DNA of 64,000 nt from Acidimicrobiia bacterium (GTDB lineage: Bacteria > Actinomycetota > Acidimicrobiia > Acidimicrobiales > Bin134), in contig JAJDUJ010000024.1 of the NCBI GenBank assembly GCA_022826705.1, positions 1-64,000 of the forward strand, in the 5' to 3' direction. The position numbers and the translations under genes are program-made. Positions 8,364-17,979 of this stretch are shown here, piece by piece. Each line of letters begins with the position of its first letter. The stretch's first letter is position 1. The notes under the pieces are model-generated. The model was not told where the DNA came from. It was given only the letters and a program-made list of their open reading frames with translations, and ran no database searches.

Positions 8364-9749
8364 GTGCCAACCATGCATGATCCTGTCCACCGGGATGACC
8401 CGAGCTACGCCTGGCGGTTGCTCATAACCCTGCTCGCTGGTCAGGTGGTGTTTGGCTCCACCATGACCATCATTGGGGCCTCGCTTTCGGACATTGCGGA
8501 GGATCTCGGCACCACCAATGCCACTTTGTCATGGGCAGTCACCGCCCCATTCCTCGGTTTGGCCGCGGGGACCACCATTTTCGGAACCCTGGGAGATCTA
8601 TGGGGCCACCGGCGGATGCTGATTCTCGGCCTGACAGTGTTCACCGCGGCCACCGGGGTATGCGGGCTCGCTTGGGATGCCTTCAGCTTCATCGCCTTTC
8701 GAGCGCTGGTCGGGCTGGGAGGCGCCATGATGATCCCTAATGGGATGGCCATCATGATGGCCGCATTCCCCGTTAACCAGCGGGCTCGGGCCATGGGCTG
8801 GTTCCAGTTCGGGGCCGTCGGAGGACCGGCCATCGGCCTGGTTACCGGCGGTGCATTGGTGGATGCGCTGGGCTGGCGGGCGATCTTCGCGGTGTACACC
8901 CCCGTCACCGCGATCGGACTGCTTGCCTCGGTCTTGGTTGTCCGCCCAACCCGCAAGGGCGAGGCCAAACCAGTCGATATTGCAGGAGCGATCAGCCTGG
9001 TGGCCACCGTGGTGGTGTTGATGGTTGCATTGGACCGAGGCGCCACGCTGGGTTTCGACCACCCGGTGGCATTGGCACTCTTGGTTCTCGTCCCAATGGC
9101 TATTGGGGCTTTCGTGGCTATCGAGCAGCGGACAGCCCATCCGATGATCCCTCTAGAGTGGTTCCGTCGCCGCAACTACGCGGGGCCGGTCGTGGCTTCG
9201 GCCACGGCTAATGCGGCCTACATGGGCGGGTTCATACTCGCGCCCCAACTCCTTCAGGAGCGTTACGGGTACACCCTGACCGCTGCCACTGTGTTCTTGG
9301 TAATCCGTTTGATCTCCTACAGCATCAGCTCTCCGGTAGGCGGCAGGCTGACCGCCGTCCAGGGTGAGCGCTGGACCTCTTGTCTGGGCAGCGTGTTGGT
9401 GGTACTGGCCATGGTGTCCTTTGCGGCGGGATCCCTGGCCGACGCGGTTGTGCTGGTCGTACTTGGCCTGGCTCTGGCCGGAGGAGGGCTGGGGGTGGCC
9501 GGACCTGCCTATCAGGTGTCGGTAGTGGGGGCCGTTCCCATGGCAAATCTGGGAGCCGCAACTGGCATGTTCCAGACACTCACCAGTTTGGGCACAGCCG
9601 CCGGCATCCAGGTGCTGGTGTTGGCCGTAGGAGATGAAGCCACCGGTGCGGCATTCGCCAACGCTTTCTGGTTGGGCGCAGCGGTTGCCGCCGTTGGCGT
9701 CTTTGGTGCGTTGGCTATTTCTTCAACCAACTCTGCTTCAATGAAGTAA
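8364..9749 (+). CDS. MFS transporter, probable drug/metabolite exporter
   Basis: 461 aa, almost entirely hydrophobic, with the major-facilitator fold. The loop 2-3 signature is GTLGDLWGHRRMLI, near residues 73-86. The N-terminal half resembles the DHA2 (EmrB/QacA-like) proton-antiport exporters, though 461 aa is at the short end of that group. The start is either GTG 8364 or ATG 8373; neither has a clear ribosome binding site. It is 37 bases downstream of the propeller lipoprotein and convergent with the UGSC selenoprotein gene, whose stop is four bases away. The substrate is unknown. Confidence 0.88.
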   Translation: MPTMHDPVHRDDPSYAWRLLITLLAGQVVFGSTMTIIGASLSDIAEDLGTTNATLSWAVTAPFLGLAAGTTIFGTLGDLWGHRRMLILGLTVFTAATGVCGLAWDAFSFIAFRALVGLGGAMMIPNGMAIMMAAFPVNQRARAMGWFQFGAVGGPAIGLVTGGALVDALGWRAIFAVYTPVTAIGLLASVLVVRPTRKGEAKPVDIAGAISLVATVVVLMVALDRGATLGFDHPVALALLVLVPMAIGAFVAIEQRTAHPMIPLEWFRRRNYAGPVVASATANAAYMGGFILAPQLLQERYGYTLTAATVFLVIRLISYSISSPVGGRLTAVQGERWTSCLGSVLVVLAMVSFAAGSLADAVVLVVLGLALAGGGLGVAGPAYQVSVVGAVPMANLGAATGMFQTLTSLGTAAGIQVLVLAVGDEATGAAFANAFWLGAAVAAVGVFGALAISSTNSASMK

Positions 9750-9752
9750 TGG

Positions 9753-10301
9753 TCAGCTCTGGCCCGTCAGCGCGGCCAAGACTTTGGGAGCCATGATCTC
9801 CGCTAGATCCAAGCACTCCTCTTTGGACCAGATGGCGATGGGAACCCACGGATAGTCGACGGTTAGAAACTCGTAGTCGGGGCATCCGCTGACTCGGGCG
9901 ATGGCCTGGGCCGATCCCCTCATCTCCTCATGGACGATGGCGATGCTGGGAACACCGGCCCACTCCAACTCCACTGCGTCCCGCAAACTGCGGGCACTAC
10001 AGCTGCCTCAACCGCCGAAGCCAGTGATGGCGACGGTTGCCTCCTCGGTCAACCGACTCCAGTCTCCCGGATCAGGGGGAATGGACACCGAGCTCTTGAC
10101 CACCTTGAGCGGGGCTTGTAGATCGCTCAACTTGTTCAGCTCGTCATAGAGCGCATCCAGGAAGATCTCCCCCTCGCCGAGGCCGTTGGCCACCAAAGCG
10201 ACGACCGCCCCGTCCAAGCTGGCCGGCCGGGGAGAAAAATCATGGTCGTCGGTGCGGTCGAACGGGCCCGAGGTGGGATCGAGGCCGATGAGGGTCGTCA
10301 T
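9753..10301 (-). CDS. UGSC family selenoprotein (in-frame TGA read as selenocysteine)
   Basis: Two same-frame open stretches, 97 codons (10301-10011) and 84 codons (10007-9756), are separated only by TGA at 10010-10008. Reading the TGA as Sec gives a 182-aa protein with a continuous Rossmann-like pattern: the beta strand VAITGFGG runs into U-G-S-C, then SARSLRDAVELEWAGVPS. U-G-S-C is the motif that names the UGSC (seleno)protein family, first noted in marine metagenomes. A hairpin with a GU-containing loop follows the TGA (separate entry). A thiol/selenol redox role is inferred; no reaction is established. The partner gene lies 39 bases upstream. Alternative: a nonsense-mutated Cys homologue, which the hairpin and preserved downstream frame argue against. 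Confidence 0.85.
9978..9997 (-). promoter_or_regulatory. bacterial SECIS-like stem-loop for the UGSC selenoprotein
   Basis: On the coding (minus) strand, five perfect GC-rich pairs (CCCGC/GCGGG) close the pentaloop AGUUU. Two more pairs (GU/AC) follow below a single bulged G. Counting from the base after the TGA, the loop G and U fall at +20 and +21. As I recall the E. coli fdhF SECIS, its loop G-U has the same offset and a bulge sits on the same 5' side. These are the features SelB recognises. The hairpin lies within the coding sequence, as bacterial SECIS elements do. Confidence 0.7.
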
Positions 10302-10340
10302 GGCTTCAGACTAGCCGACGAGCGCGCGTCCGGGCAGCGG

Positions 10341-11324
10341 CTAGGAGATGGGCTCGGTGATGGCGAGGGCGAGGTGGGGTAGCAGGAGCCAGCTGGCCCC
10401 CATGCCCGCTCCCCCGGCGGCCACGATCAAAATGCCCTCGGGTTTTCCGATGCGGGCCATCCGGTCGGTGGCGCTGGTGGCCGGCGCGTTGAGCCGGGGC
10501 CACAGATACTGCTGGATATCTGCTTTCGACCACCCTTCCTCATTGAAGAACCGATGGTGCTCGTGGCCGACCACGATCACGACGTTGCCGTCTTCTCCCA
10601 GCCAAGAGTCCCCAGCGATTCCATTGGCCCGGATATTGGTGACCAGCGTGTCGCAGACCCCCTCGGCATTGCGACTGGTGAAATCGGTGGCCTCGACCAT
10701 CTTCATCAGGGAGTGGACGGTGACCGCGCTCTGCTCAGGGGCTAAACCCCGCTGGACGTGCAGCGGCTCCCATTCGGATGCCTCTTCGTTCTCTCCGAAG
10801 CAGAAGGAATAGCGAGCTGGGGTGGAGTAGCTGGCCCGGTCCAAAAAGCCGGGGATGCCACGGCACACGTTGCGGATCACGAGGCGGAGGGCCCGGCCGA
10901 TGGTGGCGTTGGCCCGAAATCCAGGTCCGAAGCAGCCTGCCCCCGAGGCCACACCCAGTTCATTGCGGATTGGTCCGTTGATGATGACAGCCTGAGCTGC
11001 GCCCGACAGTGTGCCGGTGGTCGAGTGGCAGTTGCCCTTGGGATGGAGATGCGCCCGAACCGCGGCCACCACGGTGGGGAAGTACTCGGGCAAGCAACCG
11101 GCCATGACCGCGTTCGCCGCGGCCTGTTGCGCGGTGCACGTCACCTCTCGGGTCGGCACGGTGCCAAGCACCTCGTCCCCGGAGAGGCCGGCGCGCTCCA
11201 GAAAGGCGGCCACCTTTTCCGGCGTCGGAGGCATGATGGGCAGCCCATCAGTCCATCCCTTTTCGAAATAGTCCTCCACCAAGGCTTCATAGGAGTCATA
11301 GGCGTGCTGGGCGGCCGTCGTCAT
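10341..11324 (-). CDS. conserved partner protein of the UGSC selenoprotein
   Basis: 327 aa, no signal peptide. It has a recognisable N-terminus (EKGWTDGLPIMPPTPEKV) and Cys-bearing segments including VTCTAQQAAANAVMAGCLP, CHSTTGTLSGAAQAV, GAGCFGPGFRANATIGRA and VRNVCRG-like residues. The Gly/Ala-rich C-terminus (LIVAAGGAGMGASW) ends near the stop. It is upstream of the UGSC gene by 39 bases on the same strand, so the two are almost certainly cotranscribed. I recall proteins of this type recurring beside or fused with UGSC domains, which suggests a two-component redox or C-S/C-N cleaving enzyme. That is inference; the catalytic activity is not known to me. Confidence 0.7.
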   Translation of the reverse strand: MTTAAQHAYDSYEALVEDYFEKGWTDGLPIMPPTPEKVAAFLERAGLSGDEVLGTVPTREVTCTAQQAAANAVMAGCLPEYFPTVVAAVRAHLHPKGNCHSTTGTLSGAAQAVIINGPIRNELGVASGAGCFGPGFRANATIGRALRLVIRNVCRGIPGFLDRASYSTPARYSFCFGENEEASEWEPLHVQRGLAPEQSAVTVHSLMKMVEATDFTSRNAEGVCDTLVTNIRANGIAGDSWLGEDGNVVIVVGHEHHRFFNEEGWSKADIQQYLWPRLNAPATSATDRMARIGKPEGILIVAAGGAGMGASWLLLPHLALAITEPIS

Positions 11325-11333
11325 GCTCTGATG

Positions 11334-11795
11334 CTAAAGCTCGTGGCGGGTGGTCTCCCATACAGAACGGATAGCGAAACTGGATCTGAGTCGGCCTACA
11401 CCACTGAAGCGGGACAGATATTGATTGTGGATTCGCTCAAAGTCGCGTTGGTCGGCCACAGCAAGGTGGAGGAGGTAGTCGGCGTCACCGGCCATCAAGT
11501 GGCAGGACATGACCTCGGGGCACTCCACCACTTCCTTCTCAAACTGGCGGAGATTCGCCTCGCTCTGGCTCACCAAGGAGATTTCAACGAAGACATCGAG
11601 AGAGCGGTTGATGGCTTCGGGATCGAGGATCATCACGTACCCGGCAATCACACCGTCGGTTTCGAGGCGCCGGACCCGCCGATAACAAGCCGACGGCGAC
11701 AGCCCCACCCGGTCGGCGAGTTCCGCGTTCGACATCCGTGCATCGCTCTGGAGTTCGTTGAGGATTGATCGATCGATTGAGTCCAAGTCCGACAC
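11334..11795 (-). CDS. Lrp/AsnC family transcriptional regulator, probable AldR-type
   Basis: 153 aa from GTG 11795, chosen because AAGGAGG sits about seven bases upstream; the frame stays open to 11825 without a better site. The N-terminal winged helix-turn-helix (LDSIDRSILNELQSDARMSN, then AELADRVGLSPSACYRRVRRL) is followed by the RAM/AsnC ligand-binding domain with the GDADYLLHLAV strand. Such proteins form octamers that sense amino acids. It is divergent from alanine dehydrogenase across a 184-base AT-rich interval, the arrangement of aldR-ald in mycobacteria, where it controls ald in response to alanine. That role is likely here. Confidence 0.88.
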   Translation of the reverse strand: MSDLDSIDRSILNELQSDARMSNAELADRVGLSPSACYRRVRRLETDGVIAGYVMILDPEAINRSLDVFVEISLVSQSEANLRQFEKEVVECPEVMSCHLMAGDADYLLHLAVADQRDFERIHNQYLSRFSGVGRLRSSFAIRSVWETTRHEL

Positions 11796-11979
11796 TGGTC
11801 TGCCTCCTTGCGACGAGATAAACACTCAAACCTTGTAGAACATAAAATAACCGATAGATTGAATCTATGCGGAGAGATTATTCGCCTATAGGCCTATATC
11901 CCGCATCTTTTCAAGAATTATTCACCCCTATCGCGGATAAAATATCAACATAGCGATCGGTTTGCGGCGGAGGCATGAG
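11796..11979. promoter_or_regulatory. divergent lrp-ald control region with palindromes
   Basis: A strikingly AT-rich island in GC-rich surroundings. It contains an inverted repeat ATAGATT-G-AATCTAT at 11854-11868, a perfect 12-base palindrome TATAGGCCTATA at 11887-11898, and a direct repeat of ATTATTC at 11877-11883 and 11917-11923. The direct-repeat copies start 40 bases apart, close to four helical turns, as expected for an octameric Lrp-type protein wrapping DNA. These are candidate operators for the Lrp regulator; the precise site cannot be assigned by eye. Confidence 0.55.
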
Positions 11980-13113
<1,134 letters not shown>

Positions 13114-13125
13114 TCGAACTCGCTG

Positions 13126-14646
13126 CTAGATCAGTTCAGCCATCCGCTCTGCTACCGCGATCACATTCAAGTTCGTGTTGGCTCTCGGGGTCTCCGGCAT
13201 GATTGACGCGTCGCACACCCGGAGCCCTTCGGTCCCCCAAATCCGGCCGTCGGGGCCGACCACCGCAGCCGGGTCATCGGCTGGACCCATCGCACAGGTG
13301 CCTGCGCCGTGGTAAAAGGCCACATGACGGGCGAAGACGTAGGCCAAGAGGTCGTCGCGGGTCAGTCGATCGGGTAGAAACAGCGGACCTCGGGCCACCC
13401 TTCGGTATGGGGTCGTCGCCAGTAGCTCCAAGCTCAGCTCTACCGCTTCCACCAGCCGCTCAAGATCGGGCTTATGAGCCAGGAACGGATAGGTGATGGC
13501 TGGTGGATCAGCCGGATCAGTTGACACCGGGCGCACCGATCCTCGGGCCTCCACCTGTTGCAGCGCCGCGTTGAAGGCGAAGACGGTGTCCTGGCCGCCA
13601 GCCTCAACCTGGCGTCGGGGACTGCTAGTGAGATCAATCCTCCCCACGGGGAACAACTGGAGATCGTTGGCGGGTCCCGTCGAGCTGGTGAACCGCAGCA
13701 GGGTCTGAATGGTCACATCTTCCGGGGTCACCATTTTCGGTTTGGGTGCGGCAAAAAGATAGATGGCAGGGTGATCGGAAAAGTTGGCCCCTACCCCGGG
13801 ACGGTCGGCAACCACGTCGATTCCCAAACCAGCCAGCTCAGATGCCGGGCCAATCCCCGATCGCCACAGCAACATCGGCGATTGGACGACCCCAGCGGCC
13901 AGGATGACCTCCTGGGCAGGGATGGCTTCTGCCCGGCCGTCACAAACAGCGTCCACTCCAACGGCTCGGTTGCCGTTCCACCGCACCGTTAGCGCCAGGC
14001 AGCCGCCCCTCACCTCAAGGTTGGGCCGTTTCCTGACCTGGGTGGTCAAGTAGACATCAGCAGCGGACACACGCTGCAATCCACGGCGATTACGAGGCAG
14101 CGGGCCTACGCCGTGGGAATTGGGAGCGTTGTGATCCGCGGTGTAGTCGAAGCCCGCTGTCTTGCACGCCTCATAGAACGCGGCGTGGACCGGGAGCAGT
14201 TCTGCCTCTGGGGTACGCATGATGGGCAGCGGGCCGTCGCGGCCATGCCAGCGCTCCTCACCGTCTGGATCCGACTCCAGTCGTCGGAAACTGTCCAGCA
14301 TCGCTTCCCACCGCCACTCGGGAAACCCCCAGGCGTCGAAGTCTGCGGGCATTGCCCGTATGGCGATACCGCCATTGACCGCAGAACTGCCGCCGAGCAC
14401 TCTTCCTCGGGGGTAGGGCTGAGTTCTGCCTCCGGGAAGACGCACCTCATCGCCCCAGTCATGATCCGGATGCGACGAGATCGTGATGTCGGCCAATTCA
14501 GGGGGCAAGTGGGCTCCGTGGTCCGGACCGGCCTCGAGCAGCAGCACTCGGCACGCCGGATCTTCCGACAACCGGGCGGCCAAGACCGACCCTGCCGAGC
14601 CCCCACCCACGATGACCCTGTCAAACGAACGTTCAGCCTGCACCAC
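13126..14646 (-). CDS. GMC family FAD-dependent oxidoreductase
   Basis: 506 aa. The FAD ADP-binding motif (VIVGGGSAGSVLAARL at about 10-25) and LLLEAGPD follow directly. The GMC signature region GRVLGGSSAVNGG is near residues 80-92, and the C-terminal catalytic-site blocks HVAFYHGAGTCAMG and NTNLNVIAVAERM are present. It oxidises an alcohol (choline, an aliphatic alcohol or a polyol) to an aldehyde using FAD. It has no signal peptide and is cytoplasmic. It converges with ald, with only 12 bases between the two stops, and is divergent from the next SDR by 44 bases. The substrate is unassigned. Confidence 0.92.
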   Translation of the reverse strand: MVQAERSFDRVIVGGGSAGSVLAARLSEDPACRVLLLEAGPDHGAHLPPELADITISSHPDHDWGDEVRLPGGRTQPYPRGRVLGGSSAVNGGIAIRAMPADFDAWGFPEWRWEAMLDSFRRLESDPDGEERWHGRDGPLPIMRTPEAELLPVHAAFYEACKTAGFDYTADHNAPNSHGVGPLPRNRRGLQRVSAADVYLTTQVRKRPNLEVRGGCLALTVRWNGNRAVGVDAVCDGRAEAIPAQEVILAAGVVQSPMLLWRSGIGPASELAGLGIDVVADRPGVGANFSDHPAIYLFAAPKPKMVTPEDVTIQTLLRFTSSTGPANDLQLFPVGRIDLTSSPRRQVEAGGQDTVFAFNAALQQVEARGSVRPVSTDPADPPAITYPFLAHKPDLERLVEAVELSLELLATTPYRRVARGPLFLPDRLTRDDLLAYVFARHVAFYHGAGTCAMGPADDPAAVVGPDGRIWGTEGLRVCDASIMPETPRANTNLNVIAVAERMAELI

Positions 14647-14690
14647 TGGCTCACAGTAGCGACCAAACGGGCGGCCACTAGGTTGGCTCC

Positions 14691-15560
14691 ATGGGCAGAT
14701 CTTGTGAGGGACGAGTGGCGCTGGTCACCGGAGCGAGTCGAGGGATCGGAGAAGGGGCGGCGCGGCGTCTGGCTGCCGAGGGGGCAGCAGTAGCCGCGGT
14801 GGCCCGCACCCGCGCCGACGGCGACCACCGACTGCCCGGCTCATTGGAACGATTGGTGGCCGACATTGCAGAGCTGGGAGGTCGGGCGGTGGGCATACCG
14901 GCTGACCTGTCGGATCCATCGCTGGACCGGTCGAAGGTCGTGGCTCAGGCCGAAGAAGCGCTGGGTGGCAAGGTGGATATCCTCATCAACAACGCGGCCC
15001 GGGCCTTCTACCAGCCGTTTACCGAGTTAACCGAGAAGCGATGGCGTATCGCTTACGAGCTGAACGTGTGGGCCCCATGGGATCTGGCCCGACTGGTTCT
15101 GCCCGGAATGCGGGAACTGGGCCGGGGGGCAATCGTAAACATCTCATCCGGAGTAGCCGAGCCTCCGTCGCTGCCTCCCAACCGGGCCAGCGGACCCACC
15201 ATGACCGGGTGCCTGTACGGATCGACCAAAGCCGCTCTCAACCGCTGGACGGTGGGGTTGGCCGCTGAGACATGGGACGACGGGATCACCGTCAACGCCG
15301 TGTCGCCAGAGGCTGCGGTGATGACTCCCGGCGCCGGGGATTACGTGAACCTGCCGCCGGAGAGCCTTGAGCCCATGGAAACCATGTGCGAGGCCATCTT
15401 GGCCCTGAGCACGGCCAAGCCCCAAGAACTCACCGGTAGGATTACCTACTCATTGTCTTTGATCTGCGAGCTCAACCGCCCGGTTTGCACCCTTGACGGT
15501 ACCGAGCTTCACCTTGGCTGGCAGCCCGACGACATCGACCCCAACCGATTGCGCGGATGA
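14691..15560 (+). CDS. SDR family oxidoreductase
   Basis: 289 aa, slightly longer than a minimal SDR. TGASRGIG is at 13-20, a divergent NNAA at 100-103 replaces the usual NNAG, and Tyr176/Lys180 form the catalytic pair after the Ser-Ser at 152-153. An insertion with SLPPNRASGPT lies between the Ser and the Tyr, over the substrate pocket. The ~45-residue C-terminal tail after the core is also longer than usual. It sits alone on the plus strand, divergent from the GMC oxidase and convergent with an enoyl-CoA hydratase. The substrate is unknown. Confidence 0.88.
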   Translation: MGRSCEGRVALVTGASRGIGEGAARRLAAEGAAVAAVARTRADGDHRLPGSLERLVADIAELGGRAVGIPADLSDPSLDRSKVVAQAEEALGGKVDILINNAARAFYQPFTELTEKRWRIAYELNVWAPWDLARLVLPGMRELGRGAIVNISSGVAEPPSLPPNRASGPTMTGCLYGSTKAALNRWTVGLAAETWDDGITVNAVSPEAAVMTPGAGDYVNLPPESLEPMETMCEAILALSTAKPQELTGRITYSLSLICELNRPVCTLDGTELHLGWQPDDIDPNRLRG

Positions 15561-15569
15561 TCCCGCCCA

Positions 15570-16337
15570 CTATTGGGCGGCTTTGTTCGACTCCCGCTCG
15601 CCTCGGACGAAGGCCTCCCGAGCCTTGTCGCCCTCACCCATGAGGTTCAGCTCGTAGGTGAACCCCTGCTCGAAGCGATAGCTACGGTGCACGTCCACCG
15701 GATCGATCCCGTTGATCGACCACTTCGCCTTGCGGATCACTCCGGGCGGCTTGGACGCGATCACCCCGGCCAGCCTTCGGGCTTCGTCCATGAGCTCATC
15801 TCCCGGGACAACGCTAAGCACAGTCCCCCACCGCTGGAGGTCTTCAGCCGCCACGGGCTCGCAGCTGTACATCATCCAGCGCATCACCTTCTCGGGAACC
15901 AGCCGAGCGGTGTGGGTGGCAGCACCTAGAGCCCCATTGTCCACCTCGGGCATGGAGAACTTCACTCCTTCTGCGGCCACTACCAAGTCGCAATTCCCCG
16001 CGAGGCCGATGCCCAACCCCAGACAAAAGTCCTGAACGGCGGCAATCACAGGGACCGCGCAGTCGTACACCGCCCCGAAGGCCTCATAGCAGGCATCTCC
16101 CGTGCCCAGGACCCCCTCAAAGCCCTCCATGGCCTGCATCTCCTTGATGTCCACCCCGGCGTTGAATCCCCGGCCCACCGCGGTGAGGATGGCAACCCGC
16201 ACGTTGGAGTCGTGCTTGTAGCTGCGGAAGATCTCGGCCAGCCGATAGGTGTCGGCGATGTTGAGGGCGTTCACGGGGGGATTGTCCATGGTGACGACCG
16301 CGATGCCCTGCTCATCAATCTCAGTGTGGATAGCCAC
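15570..16337 (-). CDS. enoyl-CoA hydratase/isomerase family protein
   Basis: 255 aa, a normal crotonase-fold length. The first oxyanion-hole strand is GRGFNAGVDIKEM, near residues 55-67. The second block (LGLGIGLAGNCDLVVAAE) leads to FSMPEVDNGALG, where Glu of MPEV occupies the usual acid/base position. It acts on a CoA thioester by hydration, isomerisation or C-C bond cleavage. It converges on the SDR and is divergent from the LLM gene; the 96-base interval to that gene's TTG start holds the promoters. The exact reaction cannot be separated from others in the family. Confidence 0.88.
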   Translation of the reverse strand: MAIHTEIDEQGIAVVTMDNPPVNALNIADTYRLAEIFRSYKHDSNVRVAILTAVGRGFNAGVDIKEMQAMEGFEGVLGTGDACYEAFGAVYDCAVPVIAAVQDFCLGLGIGLAGNCDLVVAAEGVKFSMPEVDNGALGAATHTARLVPEKVMRWMMYSCEPVAAEDLQRWGTVLSVVPGDELMDEARRLAGVIASKPPGVIRKAKWSINGIDPVDVHRSYRFEQGFTYELNLMGEGDKAREAFVRGERESNKAAQ

Positions 16338-16433
16338 TGTGCGCTCCTTTGCCTCTCGACTGTCAGCGTAGGCTCGCCACGCCTCAGCTACTACCTTCTA
16401 GGCGAAGCAACTTCCCCAGAAAGCGAGTTCATC

Positions 16434-17516
16434 TTGCGCATCGGCTACCTGATCGACACCAACCACGGGTACTACGACCAGCCCCTGCCCGAACCGGACA
16501 ATGCGGCCGAAGCCCTCGACGCCATGATCGAAGAAGGCATCCTGGCTGAGCAGTCCGGATTTCACTCCATTCAGGTACCCGACCGCCATGGCCGCACGGA
16601 GTCGTACTTCGGCTCTCCACTGAACCTGTTGATGATCTTGGCCCGAGAGACGAGTCGAGTGGCCATCGGGTCGTATTGCCTGGTCAATACCCTCTACCAT
16701 CCCATGGAAATCGCCGAGCAGTGCGCCATCATCGACAACATCTCCCGAGGCCGGCTGTACATGACCTGGGGTCGGGGATTCCACGCCGGCTACTGGGGCC
16801 AATTCGGCGTTCCACCCGAGCGGATGCTGGGCCGCTACCTGGAGAACGTGGCCATCATTGACAAAGCATTGCAATCCAAAGGAGAGCGGTTCAGCTGGGA
16901 GGGTGATTTCTACCAGGTGAATGACGGCCTGCTCTCTCCCAACTCCTACCAACAGCCCCGGTTCCCGTTCTGGGGCGGCGGCCAGCTCCCCGCAGCTATC
17001 GAACGGTGCGGGGTCTACGCCGAATCGTGGACCTGTGACGACTTCCCCATCCTCAAGGAGACCTGGGATGTGCAGGCCGGCGCCTACCGGGCCAAAGCCA
17101 TCGAAAACGGCAAAGAACCGTTCATCGTCTTGATGAGAAAGGCCTGGGTGGCCGACACCTTCGAAGAGGCCGCCGAGCAATACGGCACCCACTACGTACC
17201 CGAGATGAGGTTCTACTGCGAGCAAGGAATCCTGGCCCACCACCCCGAATTCGACTCTCCCGAGAAGATCACCACCGAATCGGCCCGCGAGCACATCGTG
17301 GTGGGCTCCCCTGCCCAGTGCCGAGAGCGCTTGGAGCAGTATTACGAAGAGTTGGGCGTGCAGTATTTCACCGTGCAGTTCCGCATGGTCACCGGCCCCT
17401 CGTTCGAGGCCACCCGGGAACAGATCCAACGCTTTGGAGAAGAGGTGGTGCAGCCCCTGCACCGCAAGTATCCCGCCCCCGACCATCCGGCCATCCCTGA
17501 AGCCTGTCGGTGGTGA
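16434..17516 (+). CDS. LLM class flavin-dependent oxidoreductase
   Basis: 360 aa from TTG 16434, which gives the family-like N-terminus MRIGYLIDTNHG and has AAAGCGAG upstream; the frame itself is open further upstream without homologous sequence. This luciferase-like TIM barrel uses FMN or F420. It has PDRHGRTESYFGSPL, RGRLYMTWGRGFHAGYWGQFG, and the substrate-binding loop PRFPFWGGGQLPAAIE. Two dehydratase-like hot-dog genes follow directly, so the three are likely an operon that degrades an acyl or alkyl compound. The monooxygenase direction is plausible but unproven. Confidence 0.85.
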   Translation: MRIGYLIDTNHGYYDQPLPEPDNAAEALDAMIEEGILAEQSGFHSIQVPDRHGRTESYFGSPLNLLMILARETSRVAIGSYCLVNTLYHPMEIAEQCAIIDNISRGRLYMTWGRGFHAGYWGQFGVPPERMLGRYLENVAIIDKALQSKGERFSWEGDFYQVNDGLLSPNSYQQPRFPFWGGGQLPAAIERCGVYAESWTCDDFPILKETWDVQAGAYRAKAIENGKEPFIVLMRKAWVADTFEEAAEQYGTHYVPEMRFYCEQGILAHHPEFDSPEKITTESAREHIVVGSPAQCRERLEQYYEELGVQYFTVQFRMVTGPSFEATREQIQRFGEEVVQPLHRKYPAPDHPAIPEACRW

Positions 17517-17520
17517 ACCG

Positions 17521-17979
17521 ATGACCTCGATGACATTGACTCCAACCACCGACGAACTCGAATCCCTGGTGGGGAGACAGTTTCCCGGCGGAACCTACGC
17601 CGTGGAGCCGTGGCGAGTCTGGTTGACCAATGACGTCATCGGCGCGCCACAGCGAACCGACGGCGTCGCCCATCCCATGTTCTGCTACTACGCAGCCATG
17701 GCCGGTTTGGGCATCTCCATCGACGAGATGTTCACCCTCTGCTATGCGTCGGCCGACGATGGCCCAATGTTCGGCGAATGCGACATCCAACAGTTACGTC
17801 CCTTGGAGATCGGTGCCACCTACACCGTACGGGGAGAGATAACCAGCGCAGTCCGCAAGCAAGGAACGCGCACGGGGACCTTCGATATTGTGGCCTTTCA
17901 ACTGGAAGTCATTGCCCCCGATGGCGAAGTGTCCTCCATTGTCTCCAACTCTTTCATCTTTCCCAGGAGGCCCCAGTGA
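17521..17979 (+). CDS. MaoC-like/FAS1-like dehydratase N-terminal hot-dog domain protein
   Basis: 152 aa from ATG 17521, four bases after the LLM stop; the frame is open further upstream but that part lies inside the LLM gene. It resembles the N-terminal hot-dog half of two-domain MaoC dehydratases (FAS1-like), with FMCYY-like and DGPMFGECDIQQLRPLEIGATY segments. The catalytic Asp-His pair is not expected in this half. The next gene supplies the other half and overlaps it by four bases (GTGA), so they likely form a heteromeric enoyl-CoA hydratase or thioester-binding enzyme. Confidence 0.78.
   Translation: MTSMTLTPTTDELESLVGRQFPGGTYAVEPWRVWLTNDVIGAPQRTDGVAHPMFCYYAAMAGLGISIDEMFTLCYASADDGPMFGECDIQQLRPLEIGATYTVRGEITSAVRKQGTRTGTFDIVAFQLEVIAPDGEVSSIVSNSFIFPRRPQ

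Noticed and set aside
16398-17549. A 383-codon minus-strand frame opposite the LLM gene
   Set aside because: It shadows the LLM protein, which has clear conserved blocks; the antisense product shows no recognisable motif.
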